From assembly GCF_014208035.1 (NCBI RefSeq), contig NZ_JACHMK010000001.1:620001-684000 (forward strand): DNA of 64,000 bases, written 5' to 3'. A model generated the notes under the pieces. The model was not told the DNA's origin and ran no database searches. It saw only the letters and a program-made list of their open reading frames with translations. Origin of the DNA: Schaalia hyovaginalis (GTDB lineage Bacteria; Actinomycetota; Actinomycetes; Actinomycetales; Actinomycetaceae). Both the position numbers and the translations under genes were made by a program. Positions 63,510 through 64,000 of the stretch are shown piece by piece (position 1 is the stretch's first letter; the number at the start of each line of letters is the position of its first letter).

Positions 63510-64000
63510 ATGACCGAGATGCCCGTCTTCACGATCCCTCCGGCATCCGCGCACGGCCTCGCCTTCGCCCTGGACTGCGCGCGCGCCGAAGCGGGTGCGC
63601 GCTCCTGGATCGCCCGATTCGAGGACGCTGCGCGGATGAGCGAGTCCGAACGATCCGGGCGGGCGGTCCTCGCCGCCGCCCACGGAGCCGCGGGTGCGCA
63701 GGGCGGCGCGGGCGAGAGCCTCGTCGCCGCGGGGAGCGAACTCGACGAGGCGCTGGGCTCCCTCGCGGCCCGCGACGATGAACTCGCCGGGATCGTTCTC
63801 CTCTGCGCGGATCCGGAAGGATCCGGGCCGCTCAGGGCCTGGCACCGAAGCGCCTGGGAGGCGGGGTACGCTCCCCGGATCCTGCGGCCCGATGAACGGG
63901 GGCTCGCGCTGACGCGGGCGTGCCGTCTTGCGATCGTCGAGGGAGGGCTCGGGTGCGAGCTCATCGAGGACCTGTGCGGGCGGGGCCTCCAGGTGATCCG
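63510..64000 (+). CDS. Incomplete gene of unknown function
   Basis: The frame opens at ATG 63510 (MTEMPVFTIPPASAHGLAFA) and runs past base 64000; 163 residues are visible. They are alanine- and glycine-rich, without signal peptide or membrane segment, and no known domain is recognised. Third-position GC bias and the leaderless-type promoter support a real gene. Context is menaquinone biosynthesis (menB divergent), so another men gene or a conserved neighbour is possible, but nothing in the sequence proves it. Confidence 0.55.
   Translation, partial: MTEMPVFTIPPASAHGLAFALDCARAEAGARSWIARFEDAARMSESERSGRAVLAAAHGAAGAQGGAGESLVAAGSELDEALGSLAARDDELAGIVLLCADPEGSGPLRAWHRSAWEAGYAPRILRPDERGLALTRACRLAIVEGGLGCELIEDLCGRGLQVI

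Overview
The window is high-GC, gene-dense bacterial DNA. It reads as a chromosome segment of an actinomycete close to Actinomyces/Schaalia (Actinomycetaceae). Reasons: the dacB-tilS-hpt-ftsH-folE-folP-folBK-DUF3180 order, disA-radA, a BldC-type regulator followed by the tiny basic ribosomal protein bS22, menaquinone genes (menA, menE, menB), an ESX-type (WXG) locus, and many genes with a TANNNT -10 box just 6-7 nt before the start codon (leaderless mRNAs). No rRNA, tRNA, CRISPR, integrase, transposase or prophage was seen. The genus is an inference.

Layout. 1-2315: ESX-like gene pair, the large gene running off the left edge. 2595-5309: pyruvate phosphate dikinase. 5458-5712: a 22-bp tandem repeat array between convergent genes. 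5724-7382: lactate permease. 7517-23017: an iron/metal island of three transcription units: (i) DUF4418, DUF6273, two FtsX/MacB-type permeases and an ATPase behind a DtxR-like operator; (ii) an FTR1-P19-DUF2318 iron uptake operon with its own permease pair, ATPase, FMN-binding lipoprotein and ApbE; (iii) feoA-feoB-feoC-like. 23134-26410: a SLC13/DASS carboxylate transporter behind two DosR-type boxes, then an MFS/GPH transporter. 26394-27600: a 1.17-kb module (RelA/SpoT-domain gene cut by an in-frame amber codon, plus a small acidic protein) bounded by 39-bp direct repeats. 27636-30797: fused FAD/Fe-S D-lactate-type dehydrogenase. 30919-35544: unknown protein, alpha/beta hydrolase, and a GntR(YtrA)-ABC operon with a perfect 16-bp-arm operator. 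35698-38584: metX and metY, a second copy of the 22-bp repeat array, and a leader with a 13-aa leaderless ORF and attenuator-like pairing. 38791-44289: NlpC/P60 wall hydrolase, pyrophosphatase, PBP4, a DUF2342-like protein without its zinc motif, tilS. 44424-51580: hpt, ftsH, the folate cluster and two membrane proteins. 51583-56432: disA, radA, and a Trk/Ktr potassium pair. 56640-64000: bldC-like, bS22, histidine phosphatase, menA, menE, L,D-transpeptidase, menB and an unknown gene cut by the right edge.

Functional themes: iron acquisition with a flavin-dependent redox branch; lactate/pyruvate metabolism (lactate permease, FAD/Fe-S dehydrogenase, PPDK, menaquinone); sulfur amino acid synthesis by direct sulfhydrylation (metX/metY); wall remodelling; folate synthesis; c-di-AMP (disA) next to potassium uptake.

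Most notable for follow-up: the DUF4418/ABC operon, the orientation-following 22-bp 3'-end repeats, the metYX leader, the repeat-flanked RelA/SpoT module with its amber codon, the DosR-like boxes, and the zinc-less DUF2342 homologue.
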